IMG/VR virus record: IMGVR_UViG_3300025418_000125
Span: 1-43,077 of that record
Reading direction: 5' to 3' (one strand)
Origin: a virus
DNA: 43,077 bases
In this document: positions 6,738 through 21,700 of the stretch, piece by piece
Layout of the letters: each line of letters opens with the position of its first letter
Numbering within the stretch: the first letter of the stretch is position 1
Notes under the pieces: generated by a model
The model's input: only the letters and a program-made list of their open reading frames with translations
The model's database searches: none
Told to the model about the DNA's origin: nothing
Program-made: the position numbers and the translations under genes

Positions 6738-9700
6738 TTATCTATTTCCGGAATTTAAGAACTCAGCAGCAGCCGTTGTACTGACTGAAACTGGATCACC
6801 AAATGGTGCATAATTTGAACTGTTCCATAATATTGACATTTGGCTAGGGTCAAGTTTTCTAGTTGGACTCAAACTATACACATAGTCATATTGGTTATGT
6901 GCTGTTGTGGCAGTGTTTTGTGCGTTTCTAGTCAATCCAGTGATTGTGTTGGTTGTTGGATCAACTGATGTAAATTGAATTCTTTCACCATTAGTCTCAA
7001 TCAAGTTACCAACATAAACTGTGAATTTAATTAAATCTCCTACAACAGTGTGTGGATCGTAGAATGCGACTCCACCTGCACCTTTGTACATTTCAAGTTC
7101 AACATTTTCTGATGGTATAATAGTACCTTTAGTAACGTTAAACGCCTCAACACGTGTAATTGCGTTTGTATTGAAGTTCAACAAGAAACCAATGTCATTG
7201 TCATTATCAATGTTAATCAAAGAACTAATCTGAGTAACAGTGTTGGTTACAGTTACAACTTCAACAATTTTTGACACATCATTCAAATACATAGTAGTAT
7301 CTGTTAGACCAAAGTCAACTGTCAACCAAGTTCTATCCGTTGGGTTAGCTCTGTAAGCGGATTGAACACCTGTCTTGTCAACAAGTAATTTGAAGCCTGA
7401 TGGGTTTGGACTACCACCGTCAACAAATGCAGTCACAATAATGTTGTCACCGTTTTGTACACCAGGAATTACAAGGTGATTAGCTGAACTATAATGATAT
7501 GCAGTTGAAGGTAAACGTCTACCGTTCAACGTAACCCATGCTTTATTTACATCAGTATATGTCATATTAGGCATTGGGTTAGGTACTGTTGGGTACGGTA
7601 TAGTAACAGTCAATGTACCAGATGATCCTGCATGTACTTTAGTAGTTGTTGCAAACAATCTACTAGCATCAAGGTATGATGTATATGCAATGATACGTGT
7701 TTCATCTATTGGATCACCAGAGAATGTTAATGTAGAACCTGAAATAGTGTATGCTGTTCCCAGTGCTTGTCTTACGCCATCAATTTCAACAATACCATCA
7801 GCAATATTCTGACCTGTTGTAGGTAAAGTCAATGTATAGGTATTGCTTCCTCCAACTGCACCAGTAAATGCCTGTGTTTGTGGGTATGAATAACCATACT
7901 GTGTTGAGTTAGTAGGTGTTGTGGAGTCAGCAAAGATTGAATACAAAATCTTAGTATTAGACTGGTCATATTCAGTATTAAATTGAATCTTCATTGGTTG
8001 ACTACCTGTACCAGTATCGTAAGGTAAGATTTGATAATCAACGTTGTTTACCAATCGTGTATTACTTGTTGAAGTTTGTACAAAGATTAGTGGATCAGTA
8101 ACTAAGTCTTGGAACAACACATCCAACACAATCATTGTGTGACCTGTATTAGGATCGACTCGCAATGGAATCAAATCTGAGTTTCCTCTTGCAAGTTCAA
8201 CACCATTGCCAACTTCATACACTTCAATCATAATTGATTGAGTAATATCAATTGATTGGTTTAACGTGACAACACGATTGAACCAATCAATTGTATAAGT
8301 GTATGGGTTGTTCAAGTTTGTTGAGGTGTTCTCATAGATTCTAGTGTAGCCTGCATAGTTAGGGTCAAAATAGAATACTGCTAATTGAATTGGGTTCACA
8401 ACCAAGTTAGCAAAACTAATTTGATTATTACTGTCAGGTCTGCCCAATACTTGTGTCATACTAAAACCAGAGTTCTTATACCATGCCAGTTGTGTATTAT
8501 CTAAATCCCAGTATGCGCTAGGTGCTGTAGTAACTTGCATACTAATAGAATCAGAAATAATTCCAGGAACTAATTCTTCTGGACCATATCCAAACAAGAA
8601 GTCGTTGCCCTTGACAACATAAGTTGGGTCTTCTGATGCCAAGTTAGATTGACTTACCCAGTTGACTCCGTCAATACTACGCAAGATGGTATCATTAGCA
8701 CCAGACGCATAGAAGAATGTACCATCGAAAGTTACGTTGTGTAGATTTTCAGTAGTGATTGCACTATTAGTTTCTTGTACCCATGTGATACCATTAGATG
8801 ATTTTAATAACAGTCCCGAATCACCTACTGCAACAAACAAGTTATTACCATACGCAATACTTGTAATATTAGTTGTAATAGCTGATCCCATAATTGTACT
8901 AGCTACCCAGCTTGTGCTGTTGGAACTATAATAAATTTTAGCATGATTACCTACAACCACCATTACTGAGTCGTTATGTGCAATTCCATTTAAAGCATAC
9001 GCCGCTAAACTACTTGATTCAGTGTTCCATGTTACACCATCCGTACTAGTTATAATTCTAGTGATAGGATTGATGATAGGTGCTGATGTATTTGCACCTG
9101 ATACAATTTGACTTCCCAAACCCACTGCCACATAACCAGTGAACCCTGATATTGAAATATAGTCAATATCATTGATTACGTTAGTTAGACGACTATAGAA
9201 TTGGAATAAACTGTTCCAAGTTAAAGCATCAGTACTTTGTAGAATTTGTGTTCCAACTGCAAAGAATGCACCATTCAAATACTTGACTTTCTGTAGTGGG
9301 ATACTAGGAGCTGTCACCGTAGAAATATCGTAATCACCTATATCATATGCAAGATCATCATAATTTTCTTCACTGCTAATAGTTAACCATGTACTCAAAT
9401 CATAACTAACCATCAAGTTTGTTGTTGCGGTGTTTGTTGTTATAACATACACTCCATTATTGTATACAATACTTGTAATATTCAATGGAGTATCGGCTAG
9501 TCTAGTAGTATTCCAAATAGTGCTATCTGTACTTCTAATTAAAACTGATGTAGTTGGTGTGTCAACAACTGCAACGTACTCATTTCCGTCATAAGCAATA
9601 GACTTAATATTAGGACTGACTGGGTAGAAAGGTCTATCTACTAAGTATGCATCAATTGGAAGAATATCTTCTGGACTAAAGCTATTACCATAGTATACTG

Positions 9701-12700
9701 GGTTTGGATATGCAGTTCCCTTCAACAATTGTTGAACATCTTTTGCTGGCATATCTAAACTAGGTTGGTAAAAACCTTCAATTCTATCCAATGCATTCAA
9801 ACCAAGATCGCTTTGACTTAATGGTACCCATTTATTAGGATCAAACACTGCATCATGGTTAGTTTCAATACATTGCCAAATAGTATTTGCATAACTTGTA
9901 ATTGAACTTGTCATATATTCAAAGTTCATGTTGCTGTACAACGGTTCTGGTAAATAAGCATAATCAGTGCCTGGGTATCCATAACCATGTGTATCATATG
10001 ATGTGGCACCATTCCAAATGAATGAACTGTATGCCACCGGTACTTGCATTGACGGGTCAGCGAATATTGCCAACTGTGTATCATTGATAGCGTCTACATA
10101 ATACTTGCCTGTATCATTTACAGGTGTTCCATTGACAGTTGCCATGAAAATTGAAGTATCATCGTTAACAGCAGTAACTTGAATCACCGCATCATTAGTG
10201 CCATTTGTTCCGCCTAGATTACTACCCAAAATTTTGAATGTTTGTCCTTGTGAGTACCCTGTACCACTTGATATCATCTTGATATAGTAGTTACTTACAA
10301 CACTATCATTCGTAAACGTAGGTCTGTAAATCTTGAACTCTGCACCACCGCCGTCAACAAAATCATAAGGAGCATGAACACGATAGAAGAACATGCTAGT
10401 ACCACTAGCTTGTCCTGGTAACAACCCACTATATGAGTAATCTACTGTGATAACTGCACCACCGTCTGTTGAACTATCTAATTGTCTGATAGGTAATACT
10501 GCACCTTGCAAACTAGTTGTATCAACAGTAGGAGTTACACCCATAACTTGGAATGTTAATATACCACCTGAACCGTTGACGCTAGTTACGAATATGTAAC
10601 AATTATTTGCAGTGCTTCCTTCTAAGTTCAATCCGGATATAGTAATAATACTACCAGTGAAGTGAGCTAAAGCATATGCTAAGGTCCATGAACTATTCCA
10701 TGTTCCAGCAGTATATCCAGTTCCTGCTGTAGTGACAGCAGCTTGATAAACACCTTGTTCAACCCAGTTTTCAACAGTGAACACTGCATTGTTTCCACCA
10801 GTTGGTGTTACTGTACCAGTTTGATGTACATAAGTTGCTGCATAACCGATTGTTCTATCAGTGTTTACACTAGCCAATGAGTTGTGGTAAGTACTTGACC
10901 AAAATTTATTTGGTGTCCAAGGAATTACATGTGATCTATAACTAGTTCTATCAAACTTGATAGTAGTTCTAAATCCACGAACCAATGTATTGTTTGCATA
11001 CACGACTGCATATGCACTTACACCAATAGTATGCGTATAGTCAGAAGACAATAATTCTACTGAGGTAAATGAGATTGGATTTACTTTTCTTACGCTATCA
11101 CGATAGCTCTTGTGGAAAGTAATAAATGACAACCCAGTATCTGCTTGGTTTAATACATTGATATAATACACTCCGTTAGGAATAAATGTTAATCCATTAG
11201 ATCCAGTACCAGTTGATCTTACTAAATCTCCTGTATTTAACTCTGAGGTATCTAATACAATGAATCCATTGTCGTTGACTGCACTTGTAGAGAAAGACAT
11301 TGATATGCTTGGATCAATGATAATTTTTGGCAACACTACATATCCTGCACCAGGATCCTTCACAGTAATACCAATGACTTTATCACCTGCCATCACTGCT
11401 TCTAACACTGCAGGAGTTGTTGGAGCTGGATACAATGTGGTATCAATGTATGCAGTTACTCTAGGTAAGAATGCATACGCTCTACCCTCATTTAACAACG
11501 TGACGCTAGGTACATCCATTACAATCTGTACGCCAGGGATATGGAATGTAGCCTGAGTTGAGTTAAATCCCCTATTCAATCCATAAAGAATTCCTAATTC
11601 TCTATCAACACTACTATAAGAAATTACCTCAGTATCAACTACGATTGTTCCTGTTGCAGGCATTCCTCTAGCGTTATCAACATACATGATAGTGTCACTA
11701 GGATTAACGTATTTTGCAACAAACGCAATAATAATTTCTGGACTATCAACTAATGACAAGCCAAAATGATTATACCAACGTTTGTAATCCATTGAACTAT
11801 ACCATAATGGATCAGTATAAGAATACTGTTGATTAGTTTTAGGACCACCAAATGTTAATTGAGGTGATACGAATTCACCTAAATTATTATCAAAGAATGT
11901 AGGTAAGTCAAAATCTGTAACTGTTCCTGCAATTGTTTCTAATGCAGAATAAGATAACGTGAACTCTTTAATAACTACGTGGTATGGTTTGATTTCATTC
12001 AAGTAACCATCAAGCAAGTTTAGATTATCAGGACGATACTTAGTATCTTGTCCCAATGTTCTTACATTATAAGTTACATCAGTGAAACTTGTTTTGTTCA
12101 ACCAAGGCAAGTATCCACCGTTTGCAACACTTTCACTTGAAATATATTCAAACATCAAAATTAATGCTTTGTTTCTGTATGCGAATAGGTCGTCAACAAA
12201 GATTTGTTCAAATATACCACGAACTATATAACGTGATTCAACGGTTGGATGTGCATCAAAGCCAGATGAGTCAAAGAAGTCATTACCAAAACCAATCTTG
12301 TTGTCAGCGTAGTCATATAGACTACTTAAGAATTGGATAGTACCATCTTGTAAACCAATACGAGTCCAAACATTACTTGAGTAAACATAAACTTCACGTT
12401 TGCCTTTGCCGTTTTTAGCAACACCTACTAACATTCCATCTGTTGGGGTGAATGTCATCAAGTCTGCATAAGTTTGAACTTCTAAGTTTGTTTTAGTTGT
12501 TGAAGAATAACCAGTTGCCCACCAGTATGTGTATTCCCAATAGACTCTTGTATCAAAGTTATCGCCGTATACGTTCAACAATGTTAAGTTTTCAATTTCA
12601 CTGATAGGATAATTAACAATGATACTGTTAGTATATTCAATGAAGTTTTTCAAAGCACTGAATCTGTCAATAAACATGCTTTGACGAGGTCTGATGTTTA

Positions 12701-15700
12701 CACCAATCTGTAGCATTTTTGGTAGTGATGGGTCAGGCACAACTGCACCAAAACTATCACTACCTGCAAAACTATCTATTAATTTTTCATATACACCTGT
12801 TGGATTTGATCTGCCTAATTTTGCATTAGGGAAACCTGTTAAGAAGTCTTCAGGATAATCTGTTCTAATCAACTTAAAGTCAATGTGTGCAGGTGTATCA
12901 TTGTTACTTGTACTGAATCCCAAATGCAAGTTAGTTGTTTTACCGTTGATATAACTTGCTGCATTGTATATAGCATATGTATTAGTACGCAATGGTGCTA
13001 AGAAAGCAATGCCTGAGTTAGCAGGATTAGTGATATATTGAGCAATTGTATAATCGCTTAATGTCTTGCCTTGCAATGAGTACAATGAATTTGTATTCTT
13101 GACCCAAAAATAGTACACAGGTACAAGATTATGATTAGCGTCAGTTACGAATGTTACTGCGTACTTAGTTACATCATACGGAGTTCCTGTTGTATCCTTG
13201 TATTGATTAGGTGGAGTTAATGACTCTACCCATGTATATACATCTACACTGCTTCCTGGAAATACTTGACCCCAATACTTGCTATTGTACACAACATCAT
13301 TTTGATGGTAGTCTAAGAATCTTGCTGTTGATGTGTTAAACCAAATTTTACCAACTTGATTCTTGTTCCAAACAAGTTTACCTGTATTATAGTTAGCACT
13401 GTTGTAACCTGCAGGGTCGATTGACGTCACAAAATCTAAGTTTTCTGCAACTGCACCCAAGAATTTACCTTGCAATGGATCAATATAGTCTAATGACAAT
13501 AGTGTTTTGTCTGTAGAATTATCAAACAATTGAACTTTTTGTACTTTGCTAATGTCAACAACACTATCTGGATAACGATATTTTGTCCAGTCGCTTGTTC
13601 CAACATTATTTCTATACATTACAACTTTACCAGCAGTTGTTCCTGATTGGTAGTTAGGTGCGCTAATCATTAGTAAATTATTTCTAAAGTCTAATGCAGC
13701 ACCGTAGTTAGATAAGTAACCATAGTTGTTTAATGCACTTGCAGATGTTGATGGAATATCGTTACAAGGTTGTGCGTATATAAAATTACTTAAGTTTAGT
13801 AATGACTCATTATAACAAGGGATATAGTCAAACATATAGACTGCACCGGCTTTAGTAAATGAATCAATAAACTCAGTTAAGTTACTATCAAACGTAGTTT
13901 GATTATGTAAATCTGTGTTAACATCATAGTCAAACTGTGTTTTTAAATAGCTGTTTGTAGTAGGAGCACCCACTGCAATAGAACCAGTTTCATTAAACTT
14001 AACCACTGCACCAAAATTTGAACTATGTTGTGAGTGAGGGTTAGAGATTGTCTGTGATTTAGTATACAAAGACATACCCATTTCAGTAATGATGTTACCA
14101 TTCAAAGCCATGATGTTGAGTTTGTTCTCAGCTTGACCCAATGTTTTGTCAATCAAAGAAATAATCAATCTATCTTCTGAATCAGCAGCAGCAAATACGT
14201 TTAGAATGTTAGTACGATTGATAACCTCAGCAACATTAGATGCATCACCCAAAGGAGCAATAATTTGAACATCACTTGCATGCCATGCATCTGTAGGTGA
14301 CGTATTTGATGTAACACTGTGTCCAAATGTGGTTGGTGTTATGACTTTGGTCACAGGATCTCGGATAATAAAATTCAATTGTCCAGTAGGTACTCCCTGA
14401 CCATCACGAGCCAATTGATATGTCAATGTATAATTATTTGAATAGATATTCTGGATTGTAATTATACCAATGTCGGGCATTCTTGCTGCATCTACTTGGC
14501 TTACGCTAATAGATGTTGAACTTGATTTTACGTTGGTAGTAGCAGCAAATGTATGGAATAAGTTGACAACATAACCATTAATGTACATGTAAGTTGGTTG
14601 AAATACATCTGCTTGAATCAACGCAGACATGCTACCAAACTTTCTTCCCTCACAAGTAAATCTGATTACTGCACCTTCTTCGTCATTGTTTACAACACCT
14701 CCTGGTGCACCAACCATGACTTCACTAGCCCATTTGTTACATGAAATACTTGCACCAAATTTTTCACCTGGATGCAAATCACTGTATGTGATTGATTTCA
14801 TTAAGAATTGTGAGTATACTAGGTTGTAACTTCTGAAAGAAATGATGTCACCTGCTTTAAAACCTACTGGACCAATCAAAATAACTGTGCCTACGTTTGT
14901 TTCGACATTACCAGGCAGTACAATATATTTTGTTGTTGGCAAAGGTGTGCCATTCCAATAGATTACAGAATTGTTAGTAGGAATCCATGCAACAGTAATT
15001 GCAAAGAAAGGAGTAAACAAGTTTTGATCGAATTGAACTTTGTAATTCTCAACGATTGCATCAGCTACCCAAACACGACCTACATCAGATACGTTATGCA
15101 AACCATCGGTTGTAGTAAAATCTGCATTTGGTGAACCAACAAAAACTCTAGTTCCGTCATAGTTAGTAGCTATTGAACTACCAAAATTATCACCATAACT
15201 CCATACTGGTGATTGTGATGTACCAATGAGTTGGAAGTTGACATGAGAATGGTATACAGCAGCGCCTGCTTGAGACACGTGCTGGATAGTTCCTACAATG
15301 TAGAATGTTGTTTGGTTTGTTGGTATATCATATATACCTGTAATTACAGTATAGATAATATCTTGGTTGAACGATGCAGCATAGACAATAGTACCGTTGT
15401 AGACAGTAGCAATTATTTGTTCTTCCGTATAAACAGTTGTAGTATCTGCATCAGAATCATATGATGTATGTGTAACAGTATATAATTGATCTCCTGCAGT
15501 TCCTGAATTACTAAATGACACTTGCAAACCAGTATAGATTGCTTGTCTTACATCACCTTCACAAACAAAATATTGATCGTTTAAGTTTGCATTGACATAC
15601 AATGTACCTGCTTGGAAGTATTGTGTAATGAACGATACACGTTGTCCTGGTGTAATGCTTGATAATACGTTGCCATGAACTGAGAATTTATTATCATTAA

Positions 15701-18700
15701 CTACTGTTGGTTTAGATAATACCATTCCCAAATTAGTGAATGTTAAATTAGGATTTCTTGCATAGACTGCTAGTAGCTCAGTTGCCTCATCTTTAACAGC
15801 AGCGTATAGTACATTACTGTCGCCTGAGATTGCCATAGAATATCCAAAGTTACCACCACTAACAGACAATACTTGTTCAAGTACAGGAGTACGTAGATTA
15901 GATTCTGAAGGGATTCGATAGATATAAACTTGGCTCAATGTCAATGATGCATCTGGTGCACCAACTAACATTAACTCGTCACTATAAACAATAGCAGAAC
16001 CATAGCTAGTATCAGGATATGATAAGAAGTAATCAGTGATGAATGAACCGTCACCATTTACATTATCAATGTAATGATATACTACTCCAGCACCGCTATC
16101 ACCCACAACATAACCTAGTGTAGGTACATTGGCGACGGCTGAACCAAAATTAACAGTAGTAAATTCATTTTGATTTTTAATCTTCGGTAACGAATTGTAT
16201 ATGTAGTTAGGTGTTTTACTGTACACAGTCCAATCACCATTCTCATTTTCATCTACCCAAACTAAATTTGTGTTGAATTCAACGTTGTTCAATGGTAGTG
16301 AAACAATATCTCTTGATGTAGTGACACGATGGCTCTGCATCATAAACGCAGCACCGTTACCAAAAACTTGAGTTGCTGTTTTTGTTAAGTTGGATGTGAC
16401 TACAATAGTTGTTAAGTTTGTTATACTCTTAACTAAGTAATACCCATCAATTCTAGGATCAAAATTGACAATACCTACAATTTGATTAGTAAGTAGATTA
16501 TGTAATCCAGAGAATGTGATAGAAATAGTTCCATTCAAATTGTTAATTACGTTTGTTACAGATACTCCTAATGGAGTAGGAGTATATACATCCCAGCTAC
16601 CGTTGATATTTGCTAACCAAACAAAGTCACCACGATAGATAGCATAGATACTACCGCTAGTCAATGAAGACAAGTTATATCCTAACTCAACTACGTCATC
16701 AACGTTTACGTAACCAGCTGTCGGTATCTTACCAACAATGCTAGATTCACTTAATGTTGATAAAATGCTAGTGTTTGAAATGTTTCTAGCATAGTTCTTA
16801 ACTTGATTTAACGGAACTTGTTGTTGACTTCCAACAACATAGGTATCTCCTACGATACTTACAATAGAAGGATTACCGGTAAGTTGTGTTTGGTCAAGTG
16901 TAATTTGAACAAAGTTGTGATTGTTCAAACCACTATACTCACTATTTTTAATAGCCCAGTTCTCATGCACAGTATATGACATTTGATTGTCATTAAGAGT
17001 AATACCATTCAATCCGTTTGCTGATTGTGTGGTACCTTTAGACTCAATCATACTCTTGTACAAGTTAACCTGCGTAGGATCATCTAATTCTGCCTCTGAC
17101 AAATATGGTCTTGGTCTATATCCAATCAAACTAAAGCTCAATAGGTCTGCATCGTTTGCTAAATTAGCTTGGTTTGGGTTATAGTATTTGATTGCTTCAA
17201 CACTCTTAGTACTTGGGTTTGGCAACATGTTTTGTTGAACCATGTCATAAGATGTTTCATCCCAATATGTTTTATCAAACGTTGGACTAGGTTGAACAAC
17301 ATCAATGTTAGCCATCCAGTATGAATTCTTATAACTCACTACAGTGCCCTTAACATACTTGGTGTTTGCTTTCCAATCTTCGATGTTGTCTTGTGAGATA
17401 ATAAAGCCAGCAGCAGATAGAGTTCCGTTCCAGCCAGCACTCTTAGAACCCTTCATAAAGATACGTTGTTGACGTAATCCAGTGATTGGGTTATAAATCA
17501 AGTCACCAAACAATGTTGTGTTGTCAAATACAATCACGTGTTCAATGGTACTAATAGTAGCATTAAAGAAACTAATAGAATCACCTGCATTCAATGTTTT
17601 AATTGACAATTGTGTACCTTGACGGTCAATTGCCAAATCATTCAATGCGATAGGTATTAAGTTTTGATTTAAAATGAAGTTTTCTTTTTGCAACGTCAAT
17701 GGTTGAACAATAGAATTGCCATTGTCAATCACTAACTGACTATTTGCAGGATTAATGTTGATGATAGAACCAACTTCCCAACCAGTCTTAATCCAGTACA
17801 ATGTTTCATACAACATCTGTGTCCAGTTGGTCACAATACCATTATCTAATCCATTGAATTGGAATCCTTGATTTTCTAAGTATATACCATAACCTCTGAT
17901 AAAAGTTAACAAGTCGTCAACCGTTTCAAATTCAGCGCCGTATGGATATGTGATAGTCTTGTCGTTAAAATAATTTCTAGGCACTTGAGCACTAACCGTA
18001 TCAATTGCAATAGTATCAAATATTCCTAACTTAGGAGCTGATGTAATGAAGTATGCATTGACTTGTTTATTACCATAAACTCTGAAACCATTATTAGATA
18101 TTTGAATAATAACTGGGCTATAGATTAATGTATCTGTTGGTTGGTTGTTGTACAACAACACTGAATAACTATCTTCAGGAACTAGTAATGAATTCGCTGA
18201 TGCTGAACCCATTTCTAACATAAAGTTCAACAATGTCTTATCACTAAATCCTGCCATTCTGTAAGAAAGTCTTACATCAGAATTAGTAAACAAATCAACG
18301 ATTTGGCTGGTGCCGTTCATACCAAATTGTTTTTGATAATCAATAATCCAGTTCAAGTAACTATGTTCAGCAGCAGTGGCATCAGTTCCATAGAAATTTA
18401 ATAGATTATTAGGATCACCAATGTTTGTACGTAACCTACCATAGACTAGCCATTGTCCAAACTCTTGATTATGTGAATATACATCCAAATCAATGTTGTA
18501 TGTAAAGAACTTAGCTGGGCGCATCAATGCTGCAATTTTCATCAAATCAAACGGCCATGCGCTACTTGAACGATATGAGTACTCAGTAGGACCCATGTCG
18601 CCTACTTTCCAATTATTTTTAAATTGTTCAAAGTTATAGCTACCTATGAAGTTGCTGAACGGTAATATCAAATTACCTTGATTGTCAACAGGAATCATAG

Positions 18701-21700
18701 ATAATAGATCAGGTCTAATGCGTTGTTTGTTAATATATGAATCACCGTTGTTATAGACAAAACCATTACTAATGTCTGTCCACATCACTGTGTTTTCACT
18801 TGTATAAGGTGCTGCACCGTAATAACTATCCCACCATGTTGGTTTAATTGTTAACCCTAACATTTCCCACGGGCGTGTGTGAGGGTATACAGTGTCGTAT
18901 AACCATAGATAGATGCCCTTCCAGTTGCCAGAAGTTAACAATGATCCATCTGATTTTAAACTACTACCTGAATAGTTCCATGTTTTCTCATTGAACGCAT
19001 CATAATTCTGTGTTGTATAATTAATACGATTCGTACCAACCCAGTTTAAAAACAATGTTGAATAAACTGAAAGATAGTCGTTGTATGTGTAGCCAACATC
19101 TCTGTCTTTACCTGGTACTAGTTGATCTAGTCCAACTGAAACAGAACTGGAAACTTTTAAGTTGTTAAAGACTCGTAATTCAAATTCTAACAATACTTTG
19201 TCACGTAAGTCAGTCAACAATTCATTGACATAATCTCCATATAATTTAGTCTGAGAACCATCGTGACCTCTGATAAAGTATGTTGGAGTTGTGTATGTGT
19301 CATCCAATACTACTTCTGGGATGAATGCAGGATACAATCCAAGTTTAGTTGGAGTGCTAGGTACAAAATTACCATATGTTTGTGCATATTCATTGATTGT
19401 GATAGTATCGTTTGGTAACAAATCTGCAACAATTTCTAATCTTGCAGTAGTGTCAGAAACAATATAATCAATACCCCTTACCAATTGCGTAATCGTTGTA
19501 CCTTGGTCTACCGTAGTGCGTGTTAAATAAACCAAGACACTATTGTAATTTGCTTTAGTAAAGTCATATATCTGATTCAATTGAAAGAATGAGATAGGTA
19601 GATTAGTTTTAAAGCTGTATGTGTTTGAATATGTAGGTGTTTTACATGGGAGCATATCGCTCCAAAAAAACGAACTAGAATCTAAACCAGATGCAGTTAA
19701 GAATCCAAGTATGGTATCTAACAAACCAGGCGCAGGTTGTGTTAAATCAATGTTAAGTGTATCAATACTAGAAACTAGTAAATTCTTAAACTTGTCATAT
19801 TCATATGCATTGAATGTAGTTGCATTAAAGAAATTATAGTCATTGTTTCTAATGAATGCGGCAGGTAAAACCAATGGTGCACTATTCTGAACAATACGAG
19901 TACCAAATGGTACTAGATTACCTAAATCTCTGTAGTTGTTTGCACCAAATGCAATACCGGTAAGAGTAGATATGTTGTTGCAAATACTCTTATAATGTCC
20001 ACGAACATCACCCAATGTGATAGAACCAATCGCCTGATTGAAAGGATTGCTTTCTAGTGTAGGTGGGATTTCATAATAACCTATCTTACTTACTTGGTCA
20101 CTATATAGCATAATCACAACAGGTGTTCCAATTTCAGGAGTAGTTGTTAATGTAACTGTTGTACTATTGCTAGTTGTAGTAACTGTGTAACCAGTTGGAT
20201 CCAAACGTACATTGTCTGAATAAACAACAATGGTAGGCCACTTAGTGGTTGCAGGATCTTTCATTGCAATGTCTACAGTAAATGTAGGAGTTCCTGGAAT
20301 TCCAGTATATTGCAAATCAAATACTTGATTTTGATAGCTTAAATCAGCAGCAGTTTGCCAACCAATCTTTCTAATAAAATTAGTGTTTGAAGTATATTCG
20401 TATGCATATGCGGTTTTAACTAACGCAGTAGTAGATACACCGTTCAATGAGTAGTTAAAGGTATCGCTATTCAGGGAAATATTAAATTCAACATCACCTA
20501 AGTTGTTGATACTTGTGTAGCTGATAGGGAATCCTAAGATAGAATCGTTTGTGCCAGTGCCCTTTTTGTATTCAAGTAATGTACAACCAACAAAGCTAGA
20601 ACTTGGGTAGCTATGTGGGTCACCTAAGCTGTTGCCTAGATAGTCAAACAAATCGAACAAAGGTGGTTGATTGATATTGTTTTTCTGTTGTGATTCGTTC
20701 CATTCAGAACCATCAAAATAGAATGTCTTGCCACCAAACGTGTCACCTGACAATACAGAAATCATATCGTTAAACTTGATATCTACAACAGGTACTAAAA
20801 CGATTTCTGGTTGTACAGTAATAGTTGTTGCTGTGTTACCAAATATACCTGGATCCGCTGGATACAACAAAGTCACTGATGATTGTGTGCTATCAGTAAC
20901 AATGTATGTTCCGTTATAGCTAGAATTAGAGTTACCTGCTACAGTGTAATATCTACCAACTGTTGGTGGAACTGTAGTTTGTGGAATAGCAAAACGAACT
21001 TGAGTATCAATTTTTCTGAGTACTGTTGTTAATGTATTTGAATTTGTAGGAGCAACAGTCTCGACCTGTGCTTCATAAATTTTACTTCTAACTTCTAAGT
21101 TATTATCTGCTGCAAAAATAATTCTAGTACCATTAGTGATAGCACTAGTAGAACCATCAGGTCTGAAACTTACTTGACCGGCAACTTGATTAAATGCGTC
21201 ATATGAGTTATTGTCAATGTATGTTACTGCACCACAATCTACAGAACCATAATTAAATAATTTTAAATTTGGATAGAACTCTAAGATTGGGCGCTTAGCC
21301 ATACTTGATGAATTACTTAATGCTGCGCTTGCTAACGGTGCAGACACATTATTTGCAATAGTGAGTTTCAATACATCAGCGTGAAACCAACGATTGCTAC
21401 GGCTCCATGCATTTCTATTCAATGCCCCGCGATTAATAGTCAAGTAATCTTGATCTACTGGTAATCTAACAGTAGTGTCTCCTACAGTAATAACTTGAGC
21501 AAATTGTTCAGGAACTGACAGTGCTGATTCAGGTACCAGCACGATGCTAGAACCTACGCCCTCAACATAATAGTTATCTTGTAAGTATGATTCTGGAACT
21601 ACATTACCTTGGAATGTGATCTTTAAACCATTTGTGAAAGTAATACCGTTAGGGCTAGTGTAAGTTGTTTTGCCTAAAATATTGTTAACGTCAATGTAAG

